Assembly: GCA_965153355.1 (NCBI GenBank)
Contig: OZ231126.1
Location: forward strand, 112,282,001 to 112,346,000
Origin: Flaccisagitta enflata
Lineage: Eukaryota; Chaetognatha; Sagittoidea; Aphragmophora
DNA length: 64,000 nucleotides
Direction of reading: 5' to 3'
Below the pieces are notes generated by a model, which was not told the DNA's origin, did not search any database, and saw nothing but the letters and a program-made list of their open reading frames with translations. This document shows positions 51,401 through 63,035 of this stretch, in pieces (positions within the stretch are counted from its first letter, which is position 1; the number at the start of each line of letters is the position of its first letter). The position numbers and the translations under genes were made by a program.

Positions 51401-51849
51401 GTATTGTCTTTTTAATCAAATATAAATCTATTTACACTGTGCATAGGAGAAAATGAGAAAAGGTTAAAAGGAGAAAAAGGAGGCCACGGACAGACCGACA
51501 GCTGGATGGACGGGCATTTGCGTGAAATAGAGTATTTTTTGTGATCATATATGGGGCAGACAGAAAATAAGCATTGTGGGGGCAGATTGCTTATAAAGGA
51601 AAAAGAGAAAAAAAATGAATCGAGCGAGGCGTGATAACGAGTTTCATATCCGACATTTTCTTTCCTCTTTGAATTGTTATTGGAAGAGAGTCCGTTATTC
51701 GATCGGATCTGAAGATTAAGCGAGAGAGATAATCGTGAGGATAAGAGCAATCGTGCGGGCATTTGACAGCCGGCCGTTGTGATGATTCACAATATTCAAA
51801 CGCTATAGTGTTTTGTTGAGGGGGGGGGGGAAATAACTCCAATGCACAT

Positions 51850-52483
51850 AGAGATACTATCTTGCTAATATATATATCGACAAGCATTTTGGGCCATGAA
51901 TACCAAAAGAGTAATGCAAACATAGAAAAATCGGTGATGTCTGGAAACTTCATCAAATTTTTGATCGAATGGCGCAAACCGCATTGTTCTAAGTTTATTC
52001 GTTTAGAAATGACAAGCAAAAAAAAGTCACTACTTCAAGTGGGAAATGGCGAAAAAATTACATTTTAGTATTTTGGAAATTGTGGGAGACACCAGTTGAG
52101 GAAAAGTGTTGCTCTGGCGCACTGCGCCCTGACAACCAAGTATCCACCATGGTGTCAACTTGTTTCTTAGTTGACCTGGAAACAATCCAGACCTCAAACT
52201 GATGAATTGTTGTGAATTCAAATAAGAAGCTGCAGAATAAAGAACGCGCCATGTCAAAAAATGGGCTGAAAAGAATCGCTCACTAGATTTGGGAGAACAC
52301 CACGCCATCATACCTTTAATTGCTTTACAAAAGCATATCAAGGCGCATGAAAGCTGAAGTTGATGCCCAGGAAGGTCACACAGAGGAGAAATCGTATTTT
52401 ACAAATGTTATATGCATTATTTGATAAAAAAATGAACAGTATTGTATTTTGTCGATATACTTTTTAGCAAGATAGTAAGAAAG
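51850..52483 (+). pseudogene. Degenerate Tc1/mariner-like transposon
   Basis: Imperfect inverted ends of about 35 bp (51853-51890 and 52440-52478) share ACTATCTTGCTAA and ATATCGACAA. Near the right end the plus strand still encodes SISRRMKAEVDAQEGHT. This corresponds to the C-terminal SMPRRI..VI.A.GGHT signature of Tc1 transposases. The preceding region is full of stops and shifts, and the element is only about 630 bp, so it is an internally deleted remnant. Confidence 0.6.
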
Positions 52484-52694
52484 GAACGTGTACGTGCAAC
52501 GAGACGAGACAAGAAAAAAAGAAAAATGAATCACGTTTCATCACAGGAAAAAGAGAAAGAAGGGGAAAAATGCAAGATATTATTTACATCCCTACCACCC
52601 CCCCACCCCTGCCCCAGCACAGGTCATAGAGAGTTCATTGTGCAAAAAGAAAAGTATCTTTTCATCACAGGCCAATTTGCTATGGCCGGACACC

Positions 52695-53048
52695 ATGCGG
52701 GGAAGAAAAAAATGTCGCGGGCCGCACGAATGGGCCAGCGACGATGCGACGGGAAGACGCCGCCACAGACCTTTCCAGGCCGGCGACAAGGCGATGGGAA
52801 GATCTTGGCAGAGGCGGGGAAGCAGCGAATTGTTCCGTTGGCGGGGAGGCGAATGGGTTTTGGCACCCGCGCAGAAGGATGGCCACCGGCCCGGCTCTGA
52901 CGAGGATGATGAGGAAGTGATGCGAGTTGACAGGAAGCTCGGGAATGGGACGATAAGATTGTCAGGAACGCTGGATAAGGGTATAAGAAAGAGAAAGGCA
53001 GCAGACAAACGAAGAAGGAACGGCGGCAACCCCGAATACTTAGAGTGA
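52695..53048 (+). CDS. Small basic GC-rich ORF of unknown function
   Basis: 118 codons from ATG (52695) to a stop at 53046. The product is rich in Arg and Gly (MRGRKKCRGPHEWASDDATG at its start, RKRKAADKRRRNGG near its end) with an acidic DEDDEE patch. A CACAG acceptor lies just upstream. GC content is clearly above that of the neighbours, like the ORFs at 53.1-54.7 and 57.7-58.6 kb, which hints at a common source. Long overlapping frames on the other strand make the call uncertain. Confidence 0.35.
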   Translation: MRGRKKCRGPHEWASDDATGRRRHRPFQAGDKAMGRSWQRRGSSELFRWRGGEWVLAPAQKDGHRPGSDEDDEEVMRVDRKLGNGTIRLSGTLDKGIRKRKAADKRRRNGGNPEYLE

Positions 53049-53134
53049 AGATCATTTTAGATACATAATTTACAGGTATAGTATACTATAACATGAAAGT
53101 ATGTGGATGAACTCACCCCTTATAAGTCGGCAAT

Positions 53135-54141
53135 TTAATGACGATGACTCCTCTTGCCCTTGCCTTTGCCTTTGCCTCCTCTCTTTCTTCGACAACGACC
53201 TTGGCCTCCGGATGTCAATGAGTAGTCGACGACATACTCGTATTGGAGGCACTCCGATGCTTCGGCCCAATCATGCACGTTGGAATCGTCTGCGGCCTCC
53301 ACATCGTTGTCAATGTCTTCATATTCGTCGTCTTCTTCGTTGCCAGCGTCTTCTTTTTTTGGTTGTTGCAACTGCTTCTGCGCGCCTGGTGATGGCAGGC
53401 AGCGCAAATTTGCCGCCGAGGCGTCCTTGTACCCGTGGATGGAGGCGGCTGGCGACGTGGCGGAACGCGCTCCACATTGTGTTCATGGGAGCAGCAGCTT
53501 CACGCATCTTCCCTCTATTGAGGTTGATTTTGTTGAACGCCTCGTCCATATGCATCTGAAGCTGCTCCACGTCGCGATGATTGTGAGTGATTTCCTTTGC
53601 GTTGATTTTGTTTGTCACTTGCTGTTCCTCTTGTGACTTCTTATTTTTCTCACGGTCTTCTATAGTGTCCCGTTTTAATTTTGTGATGGCCTGCTCGACT
53701 TGTTTTTGTTGATATTCGAGTGCTGCCAATCTTTTCTTTACTTCCGCTGGCACTTCCGCTACAGCGCCATCCTTCGAGCCGCTGGGGTGAGAGGGAGTAG
53801 TTCCGTCTCGGGCGGATGTTGATGGAGGCAGCCGTGAGCTGGATGTTGCGGCGGGGGATGATGATGATGTAGGAGCCGTGATGCGAGTGGGCGGGCTGCT
53901 GCGGTTGATGCGAGGTTGGTTGGAGTTTGACGTCGGCGTCACAGCAACCACAGCAGAGCGAGGAGGGGGAGGTTGCTTCTTCTGGGCGGGTTGCTGCGTG
54001 GTGGCGGCAGTGGCGGGTGGAAAAGTTCTATCTACCTTGCCGCCTCCCGCAGACTGACCCGCGCCTTTAGACCCATCTTTCCTCTTTTGTTTTTGCAGCT
54101 GTTGTTGTTGCTACTGATGTTGTTGTTTTTGTTGCTGCTGC

Positions 54142-54220
<79 letters not shown>

Positions 54221-54688
54221 GCTGCTGCTGCTTCTTGTTGATCGACGACAAATTGGGGTTTGTCGCCGCCTCTTCGCGTGCGCTGGAGGAAGTGGACGTC
54301 GGTGTTGTAGTAACAGACCACGTCGCTGTATTCAACTCCGCGCTCGACGTGGGAGGAAGAAGAAGAGGAGCAGGAGGAGGAGGGGGCGCAACTGGATTGA
54401 AGATGTGATGCATCTCCGGATGTTTTAGGAGATCTGCCAAATAACGCCTGGAGAATGTGTACCCTTCTATGAGAGGGGGCGCGCTGGGATTGATGTTGGC
54501 GCAAGGAACGGCGATAGCAAACCTCGCTTCAAAGGTTTTTCTTGCCAACTTGTAATAGCTGGATAGATAGGTTTCTGCGGGTTCAACTCGCCGCAGTTGG
54601 ACCATTTAATCCTCAACTCCTCGACCGACTTTTTATGATGTCCAAGAATGTTCATGGACGATTGGAAATCATTGTTGATGTCTTCCAT
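53135..54688 (-). pseudogene. PolyQ and coiled-coil protein gene with internal stop and frame changes
   Basis: Three good segments lie in order on the minus strand. 54688-54500 begins MEDINNDFQSSMNILGHHKK. 54605-53319 is one continuous frame of 429 codons broken only by a single TAG at about 54113, inside a CAA/CAG tract that encodes about 38 Gln. It contains a Pro-rich part, then VKKRLAALEYQQKQVEQAITKL-type coiled coil. 53407-53135 is in another frame and ends in acidic EEDDEYEDIDND and basic GGKGKGKGK stretches. The last needs an intron or shift at about 53400. No domain was recognised. It could be a retroelement Gag, a domesticated gene or an older virus gene. Confidence 0.5.
54131..54235. 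repeat. (GTT)n / (CAA)n trinucleotide repeat in coding sequence
   Basis: About 33 GTT/GCT units encode polyGln on the minus strand. The TAG stop lies just beside it. Confidence 0.95.
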
Positions 54689-54865
54689 GGATTTGGATTA
54701 TGGAACAATAGGGAAGTTCGTCAGCGTCATTGCAAAAGATACTCAACCGTCCTTGTCTTTGACCAGCACCGATGGAAATGACACTGAGTGATGGTATGGC
54801 GACGGATGAGGTGGGAGATCTTTCGCTGGAGGGGGAGGATGAGGAAGAGCTGAAGGAGGAGGCGC

Positions 54866-57027
54866 ACCGTGGACCAAAATGACCCCCGATGCAGACCAGA
54901 GGCCAACCAAACACCCACCAACCACCTATGACACCTAAAACACCATCACCGTGGACCAAAATGACCCCCGATGCAGACCAGAGGCCAACCAAACACCCAC
55001 CAACCACCTATGACACCTAAAACACCATCACCGTGGACCAAAATGACCCCCGATGCAGACCAGAGGCCAACCAAACACCCACCAACCACCTATGACACCT
55101 AAAACACCATCACCATGGACCAAAATGACCCCCGATGCAGACCAGAGGCCAACCAAACACCCACCAACCACCTATGACACCTAAAACACCATCACCGTGG
55201 ACCAAAATGACCCCCGATGCAGACCAGAGGCCAACCAAACACCCACCAACCACCTATGACACCTAAAACACCATCACCGTGGACCAAAATGACCCCCGAT
55301 GCAGACCAGAGGCCAACCAAACACCCAACAACCACCTATGACACCTAAAACACCATCACCGTGGACCAAAATGACCCCCAATGCAGACCAGAGGCCAACC
55401 AAACACCCACCAACCACCTATGACACCTAAAACACCATCACCGTGGACCAAAATGACCCCCGATGCAGACCAGAGGCCAACCAAACACCCACCAACCACC
55501 TATGACACCTAAAACCATCACCGTGGACCAAAATGACCCCGATGCAGACCAGAGGCCAACCAAACCCACCACCTATGACCTAAAACACCATCACCGTGGA
55601 CCAAAATGACCCCGATGCAGACCAGAGGCCAACCAAACACCCACCAACCACCTACGACACTAAAACACCATCACCGTGGACCAAAATGACCCCGATGCAG
55701 ACCAGAGGCCAACCAACCCACCAACCACCAATGACACCTAAAACACCATCACCTTGGACCAAAATGACCCCCGATGCAGACCAGAGCCAACCAAACACCC
55801 ACCAACCACCTATGACACCTAAAACACCATCACCTTGGACCAAATGACCCCGATGCAGACCAGAGGCCAACCAAACACCCACCAACCACCTATGACACCT
55901 AAAACACCATCACCGTGGACAAAAAACCCCGATGCAGACCAGAGGCCAACAAACACCCACCAACCACCTATGACACCTAAACACCATCACCGTGGACCAA
56001 AATGACTGATGCAGACCAGAGGCCAAAGCAAACACCCACCAACCACCTGACACCTAAAACACCATCACCGTGGACCAAAATGACCCCTGATGCAGACCAG
56101 AGGCCAACCAAACACCCACCTACCACCTATGACACCTAAAACACCATCACCGTGGACCAAAATGACCCCCGATGCAGACCAGAGGCCAACCAAACACCCA
56201 CCAACCACCTATGACACCTAAAACACCATCACCGTGGACCAAAATGACCCCCGATGCAGACCAGAGGCCAACCAAACACCCACCAACCACCAATGACACC
56301 TATCACCGTGGACCAAAATGACCCCGATGCAGACCAGAGGCCAACCAAACACCCACCAACCACCTATGACACCTAAAACACCATCACCTTGGACCAAAAT
56401 GACCCCCGATGCAGACCAGAGGCCAACCAAACACCCACCAACCACCTATGACACCTAAAACACCATCACCGTGGACCAAAATGACCCCCGATGCAGACCA
56501 GAGGCCAACCAAACACCCACCAACCACCTATGACACCTAAAACACGATCACCGTGGACCAAAATGACCCCCGATGCAGACCAGAGGCCAGCCAAACACCC
56601 ACCAACCACCTATGACACCTAAAATAACATCACCGTGGACCAAAATGACCCCCGATGCAGACCAGAGGCCAACCAAACACCCACCAACCACCTATGACAC
56701 CTAAAACACCATCACCGTGGACCAAAATGACCCCCGATGCAGACCAGAGGCCAACCAAACACCCACCAACCACCTATGACACCTAAAACACCATCACCGT
56801 GGACCAAAATGACCCCCGATGCAGACCAGAGGCCAACCAAACACCCACCAACCACCTATGACACCTAAAACACCATCACCGTGGACCAAAATGACCCCGT
56901 GCAGACCAGAGGCCAACCAAACACCCACCACCTATGACACCTAAAACACCATCACCGTGGACCAAAATGACCCCGATGCAGACCAGAGGCCAACCAAACA
57001 CCCACCAACCACCTATGACACCTACAC
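54866..57027. repeat. 82-bp minisatellite, about 26 copies
   Basis: The unit contains ACCGTGGACCAAAATGACC, GATGCAGACCAGAGGCC, AACCAAACACCCACC and CTATGACACCTAAAACACC. Copies from 54866 to 55500 and 56400 to 56880 are almost identical. Those between 55500 and 56350 carry 1-13 bp deletions. The plus strand is A/C-rich and the minus strand G-rich. Unit length is not a multiple of three and coding is not implied. Confidence 0.98.
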
Positions 57028-57694
57028 CTTGGTGTCACTTTAAGCATTCCTGATTGCCAGTCAACATCCCTCCCACCTCCAAGTTTTGATTTTTTATAAA
57101 TTTGCTGTCTTGATCGAAATTCAATATAGTTATTTTGGACCTAACGTTTCTGTTTCCCTAAAATCCCTAGGCATCCTCAAAAGTTTGACATTAGGCATGA
57201 GTTTCAGAATCGAACTTTACATAAATATCCAGTTGAACACTTCATGTCAAAAAACGCGATTAAAACTGTACAATATAAATAATAATATCCCCTCATTATT
57301 TATATGAACGCATTCATTGGTCATTCATTTGTCATTCATTTATCATTCATCCGTCATTCAGTCCAATAGATCAATCATCATACCCATTCATCATATCAAT
57401 TCATTATATCAATTCATTATGTCATTTCAATTCACCTCGTTGCCGATCAATATCAAATCCGCGAAGACTGAATACGGTTGCGCGCTCAATTGCTCACTCA
57501 AGAAAAAGAAATATAAAATTTTTCTCTCTCCCAACTGCTCTTGAGTTGCGCTGGATCAACAATGTCACTAGACCGCGAATCTAGGCAGGAAATTAACAAT
57601 CCTGGGCTGACTATACACGCGTCATACGCTACACTCCCGCCAAACAACAATTTTCAATTTTGTTTTTCATTTCAAATTTGCAAATGACGTGTCT
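57028..57694. other. Gene-free stretch with CATT-type repeats
   Basis: From 57301 to 57432 TCATTCATT and ATCATATCAATTCAT motifs recur. No gene was recognised. Confidence 0.5.
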
Positions 57695-58582
57695 TTAATC
57701 CCGCAAATCGATGCATTCCACCACGCGCGGTCTGACTGCAGCAACTGGACGCCAGGTCACTTCCTGCATTTCCCAATTGTCGTTGTGCGACGGTGGTTCT
57801 TGCTCGAACGTCGGTGGTTGTCCGTGACCCTCCGAAAACGAAGGCTGAGCCAGTTCCGCGTCTATCAGCGCGGAATCCGCCTCAGAGGTACCGGGAACGC
57901 CGTAAATCAAAGCTTTGCCGACGGCCGCGAAGCCGCCATTCACTTGTCGACGAACTCGTTGCCTCTCGGCGTTTCTTCTCTTTTGATGTTCTCGCTGCAA
58001 CTGCCGGCGTTTGTCTCCTTTCTCCGTGGTCATCTTATGATCGTGTCGCGCCCGTCCGGCCAAGAGATCGGCGCGCCAAGACGCCAGTTGTTCCTCAATT
58101 TCGTCCGACGTTTCTTGTCGTAACTTGCCGCGTTTGCGGGCGACCATCGCCTCGATCTTCCGTTTGTAGTTTTCTTCTGCTATCTGAAACCGCGTCTTCT
58201 GGCTGGAAGCGAGCTGGCTTTGGTTCTCTTTGTTCCTCGCTAACTGCTTCTGTCGTCTCTTCATTGACTTCCGTTTGTTCTTCCTCTTCTTCCGTTCCTT
58301 CGGCGTGAGCTGAACAGCCGCGAGAGTGGCGTCCAACATCGATATGTCGTCGTCTCGCTTATCTTCTTCTTCTTCTTCGTCTCCTCCCAAATCCAAGTCG
58401 CTTAACGCCGCAGCCAGCTGCTGCCGCTTCTCGCCGTCGTCTCGATGTTGCTGCTGCGCTGCGGCGGCGATTTCCTGCTGCTGCTGCTGCTGCTCAATCA
58501 ACGGCGGCGCCAACATCTCCTCGTCGATGACTCCGCCATTCCAGGTAGTTTTATCGAAATCGAAAAGTTCCAGTAAGTCCAT
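57695..58582 (-). CDS. Unknown highly charged helical protein with polyQ
   Basis: 295 codons from ATG (58582). Residues 1-30 are acidic and hydrophobic (MDLLELFDFDKTTWNGG). Short polyGln and polyGlu runs follow. Residues 95-215 are a long Arg/Lys/Glu-rich helix (ERKKRKNKRKSMKRRQKQL; HQKRRNAERQRVRRQVNGG) that recalls a basic-leucine-zipper-like or coiled-coil nucleic-acid binder. The C-terminal 70 residues are acidic. It lies just downstream, in the same direction, of the BEL/Pao pol remnant. No known domain was identified. Confidence 0.6.
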   Translation of the reverse strand: MDLLELFDFDKTTWNGGVIDEEMLAPPLIEQQQQQQEIAAAAQQQHRDDGEKRQQLAAALSDLDLGGDEEEEEDKRDDDISMLDATLAAVQLTPKERKKRKNKRKSMKRRQKQLARNKENQSQLASSQKTRFQIAEENYKRKIEAMVARKRGKLRQETSDEIEEQLASWRADLLAGRARHDHKMTTEKGDKRRQLQREHQKRRNAERQRVRRQVNGGFAAVGKALIYGVPGTSEADSALIDAELAQPSFSEGHGQPPTFEQEPPSHNDNWEMQEVTWRPVAAVRPRVVECIDLRD

Positions 58583-58782
58583 TGTCTGAGGGTGCAATTT
58601 GCGTTAAGGAGAGAAAACAGAAAGGGGGGAGGGAATATTTGCGAAAAGGCAGGCAAACAAAGTCGTCTTTGTAATCCTCTGTTTGCAGCCAGATCTTTCA
58701 ATTTCATGCAGTCACCAGTATATGATAAATAGTGATAAATAACTGAACGTATGATACACTTTGTACAGTAAACAGAATAGCC

Positions 58783-61742
58783 TTAATCTAATTCAAGAGG
58801 GACCAGCTTTGTGCAGTGCCTCTCAAATTGTTTTCCGGAGGCTAGAGTCACCACTGCAGATCGTACATTTCTACCATCACTCTTCACTGATTCAATTCGC
58901 CCCAATGGCCATTTATCTCGGACATTCAATTCATCATAGACTAACACAAGCTGCCCAACATAGAGATTTTCATTTTCTTTCTGCCACTTGGTTCGTTTCT
59001 GCAGTGTGTGCAAATACTCTTTGGTCCATCTATCCCAAAATAAGTCAACTAAAGATCGTGTCTTTTTTCAGCTGTATCTCAACTGATCCGCGCCCGGAGG
59101 CTTCGGTGGAAAAAGATGCACACTACTGTGTGAAACAACATTAGGATACAAAAAATTAGATGGACAAAGTGGTGTCATATCTTTGATATCGGAGCTTGCA
59201 TAAGTCAAAGGTCTGTTATTGAGAATACGTTCTACTTCAACCAAGGCTGTTGTAAACATGTCTAAGTCATGTTTGTCTTTAGTCAAAATCAGGGATAAAT
59301 ATTTTTTGAGTTCCCGTACGAGGCGCTCCCACACGCCCCCCCAATGAGGAGCATGAGGAGGTCCAAATTGCCAATCAATACCCCGTAACAACAATTCCCC
59401 TGCATTTGCCTCATTCCAGTCCTTGATGGCCCTTTTGATTTCATTATTGGCGCCCTTGAAATTCGTCCCATTATCGCTCACCAGGGTTTTCAGGCCTGGT
59501 CGGCGAGCATGGAAACGAATCAGAGCATTCAAAAAGGTAGTTGATCTCATATCCCGTAGGACTTCAAAATGGACCGCCCGACAAGCCAGGCAGGTAAAGA
59601 GGAGGATCCAACGCTTGTGAAACCCCCTTCCGCCATGTTTAACCTGATATGGGCCACAGACATCTACAGCAGTTGATTTCCATCTACCCTTTCAGACAGC
59701 AGTTCAGCCATCATCTGGGGCGTAGGAGCTTTCAAGAGTTTCTGACACGTGACACACCGGTTTAAAACACGTCTTACAGCCTCCCGCCCTTTCAAAACCC
59801 AATGGCGTTGTTGAAGTTGCGAAAAAATGTAATTGACACCAGCATGACCGTTGCGAGCGTGTTCATATCTCACTAAGCTGTCTATGTCATCGCCCTTTGC
59901 AGGTAAAATAATGGGAAATTTGGCATCATACGATAAATTTGTGGCATTGCCCAACCTTCCTCCCGCCCTTAACAATCCGCAGCCATCGACAAATGGGTCG
60001 AGGATTGTTAAGTCTGGATTCTTAGGATTTGAGCTAAGAGGGTCTTTGCGCAAACCTTCCATTTCCTTTGCAAAATGGGCCTGCTGAATACCCGAAACAA
60101 GCTTCTTTTCAGCGATTTTCATATCGTTGACTGTAGGGCTAATTTTCATCGGCTGAAATTTCTTTCCTCGATTGTCACGCCACAATCGTATGAAGTTTGT
60201 CAAAATGGCAATACGCTTTACTTTCGCCATCCAATCGCCAATTGGCGCCCCGACACGAACAGCCCAATCGTACACATTGACACTGGATTTTGCGGTAAGT
60301 GCTCCTAGACACACAGGATAAGCGGCATCCGCAATATTCAAAACAGCATTTTGTGACGGCCATTCGGATTCTGGTTTTCTAAGAAACTCCGGTCCATTTA
60401 GGAAGCGTTCCCACTTGGCATCTGTAGGTTCAAGCCCGTGTGTGCAATCATCAGCCGGGTTGTCTTCTGTCGCCACATATTTCCATTCCTTGACGTCTGT
60501 CAAATCCAAGATCTTCATTAGTCGATTTCGGATAAACGTCGTAAATCTGGTCTTAACGTCGCGAATCCATTTGAGCACACACGTAGAATCAGTCCACATT
60601 GTGATCGTAGAGAATGAAATGTTGCACTCACGCACAAGCATATCACGTACCACAGCTGCCAAGCGGGCCGCAGTCAATTCGAGTCGGGGAACGCTATTTA
60701 AATGATTCTCTTGGTCCTTGACCGCACGTTTGGCCATGTCCAATGGGACAACGTGGGCTCGAGAAAATATCAAACAAACGGTGACTTCGCCCGTCGTAGG
60801 ATTCACAAAGCGTGTATACCCAACCATCCCATACGCCTCCAATGACGCATCAGAGAAGATGTGGAGTTCGACTAGACCATTGGTGGTCAACTCCGTGGCC
60901 AACCATCTAGTTATCTTGAAGTTTTGGAGTTCCACTAGCGTTGCCCGCCATTTCTCAAATTCTGATCCAAGTTCGAGGAGGACTTTGTCATCCCATCCAT
61001 GTCCGGCCGCAGTGGCCTGTTGAAAAATAATCTTTCCCCTTAGGAGAGCGGGTGCTGCAAATCCTTGAGGATCAAATACCGACGCCACTAATGACAACAT
61101 CTGTCGTCTGGTCTCGGCTTTGTTTTTCGCCTTGTTGCCAATGCGAATCGAGAATTCATCTGTTCCAAATTCATAGGATACCCCCAGAACCTTTTCAGCA
61201 GGAGTTGCTGTTGGCATCCCGTCAACGGTTTTCTCTTCCAGCGGCTTCGCCTCACTCGTTTCATCCTTTTCATCCAGCACACCGGCATGTGTGCTGTTCC
61301 ACTTGCATAATTCAAATCCACCGCGCTGGAGCGCTTCCTGGAGTTGGATACGCATCTGTCTAGCCTTCTCTACAGTTGGAACGCTGACAAGCAGGTCGTC
61401 GACGTAGAAGGCGTGTAGAATGGTGAAGAGAATCTCTGGAGGATAATCTGCCGCAATCAATTCAGCATGAAATCTTAGGACAAAGGTTGCTACAGCCGGC
61501 GAGCCTTTTGCTCCGAAGATATGGACCAGCATCTCGTACAAGAGCATGTTGGTCATATCCTCGTTCTCCCACCAAAAGAAACGAAAAGCTCCAACGTCTT
61601 CCTTGGAGATGAATATTTGGTGGAAGAACCCTTTGATATCGCTACTTAGCACCACTGGGTGGCGACGGAATCGAGGACACCAACAAGACGATTGACCAAG
61701 TCGGGCAGGTAGTCCGCCAGCGAATTTGGGTTCGTTCAGCAA
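58783..61742 (-). pseudogene. BEL/Pao LTR retrotransposon pol, truncated and frameshifted
   Basis: The main frame 61742-59664 holds reverse transcriptase from the DIKGFFHQI motif onward with FYVDDLLVS catalytic box, RNase H (HIFSDASLEAYG, VPRLELTAARLAA, TMWTDSTCVLKW, YVATEDNPADDCTHG) and the HHCC zinc finger of the integrase (CVTCQKL). After a shift near 59690 the core continues with the first Asp in VDVCGP, the second in VSDNGTNF and the Glu in GGVWERLVREL. After another shift near 59050 comes the C-terminal domain (VGQLVLVYDE...KWPLGRI). The order RT, RH, IN and these motifs are diagnostic of BEL/Pao. The start is missing: gag, protease and the RT N terminus are absent. No LTRs were identified. 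Confidence 0.9.
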
Positions 61743-61744
61743 CG

Positions 61745-62095
61745 GGGAATGAACGCATGTTGATGAACAATGCCATACAGTCGTTCATGAACGACTAAAA
61801 GGCTGGCCGCGATTTTGTTCATAGAGGGCCATAAAAGCCCGTTCATGAACGGCAAAAAAATCCACTCAACGAAATCGTTGGTGAGTGGATTTGCTGTTCA
61901 TGCGACTCAATATGAATGTTCATGAACAATGGCATAGTAATGTTGATGAACGATCATTAAAATGCATTTCATGAACAATCGAGTAAAAAAACCTCGTTGT
62001 TGGAGTGGGTTTTTTTAGCTGCTCATGAATGACCCAATAATGTGTCTCCATGAACAATAAAAAGAAATTGTTCATAAACAATATCTAAACTTCAT
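61745..62095. repeat. Cluster of GTTCATGAAC palindromes
   Basis: GTTCATGAAC or close variants (TTCATGAACAA, GTTGATGAAC) occur at least nine times. Two larger hairpins, CCACTCAACGA...TCGTTGGTGAGTGG at 61861-61890 and one around 61988-62012, are present. It abuts the truncated end of the BEL/Pao pol. Confidence 0.8.
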
Positions 62096-62448
62096 TTGAA
62101 AAACGATTGCTTTTGGAGAGAAAAAAAAGGAAAGCTTAGAATGAAAAAAAAGAAGAAAATAATGATCTACCACGCGGATCAAAAAAAAAAAAAAGATGGA
62201 ATTTTAAATGGCTAATATTGCTAATGAATCTTAAGAAAAGTTGTTAAAATCTTAGACCATTTGAAAGCCTTTTGGAAGTACTTTAATTTGGTGCCAATCT
62301 CGTATTTCTATCTTTTTTGGTTAAAAAATGGCACTAGTTTGAATAAAAACATTGCACATTTCAGTTTCGCAACAGCTATGTAAATAAGGCCAAATTACAG
62401 CCAATAAGTGCGCCTCGCTTGATTAAGAATTATTGAATGAACATTTTT
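62096..62448. other. Gene-free AT-rich stretch
   Basis: No gene or element was recognised. Confidence 0.45.
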
Positions 62449-62612
62449 GATGAATGAATGAATGAATGAATGAATGAATGAATGAATGAATGAATGAATA
62501 AAGGAATGAATGAATGAATGAATGAATGAATGAATGAATGAATGTATGAATGAATGAGTGAATGAATGAATGAATGAGTGAATGAATGATTGAATGAATG
62601 AATGAATGAAAA
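62449..62612. repeat. (GAAT)n tetranucleotide repeat
   Basis: About 40 GAAT units with a few AAGG, GTAT and GAGT variants. The Ile/His/Ser frames on the other strand are artefacts. Confidence 0.97.
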
Positions 62613-62869
62613 TGAATGTGGTGAAGCATCAGGGGTGAAAGGAATGAAGAAATACGTAAGACTCAGCCATTTTTGCACATTTGAAACATTTGTGTTACCA
62701 ATCAACCAACCGACCAATCAACTGACGGACATGACCTCTTATTTATAGCATCTGATTCATGCAGGAAGCATAGCCCAATGAGAACAAAAACAATAGTCGC
62801 AAAAGCGTTACATGGTCAGCGGTACCTGATGCCCCTAAGTTAGTGTATGTGGGAATGAGATTATGAGAG

Positions 62870-63035
62870 GGGCAGCGGCCCCGGAGGGGCCAATGACATA
62901 TGATTCCACAAAGGACAATTTTCTCCGGTTTGAAAAGCTAGGTTGGGGGGCTGAGAGGCCTGATTTTGGGTCTGAAAGGTCTGATTTAGGGTCTGAGAGG
63001 CATGATTTGGGGTATGAAAGGGACTGATTTGGGGG
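62870..63035. mobile_element. GGGCAGCGGCC element, copy 5
   Basis: GGGCAGCGGCCCCGGAGGGGC and ATGACATATGATTCCACA match copy 4. They are followed by about five (T/G)GAGAGGC(C/A)TGATTT-type units. Its right end grades into the start of the open frame at 63028. Confidence 0.75.

Noticed and set aside
52592-53055. Two minus-strand frames opposite the 52.7-kb ORF
   Set aside because: GC-rich overlap gives open frames on both strands; Pro/Ser-rich composition without structure makes the plus-strand reading slightly better, though neither is firm.
54866-57027. CRISPR-like regular array
   Set aside because: Units are contiguous 82-bp repeats without unique spacers and the genome is eukaryotic.
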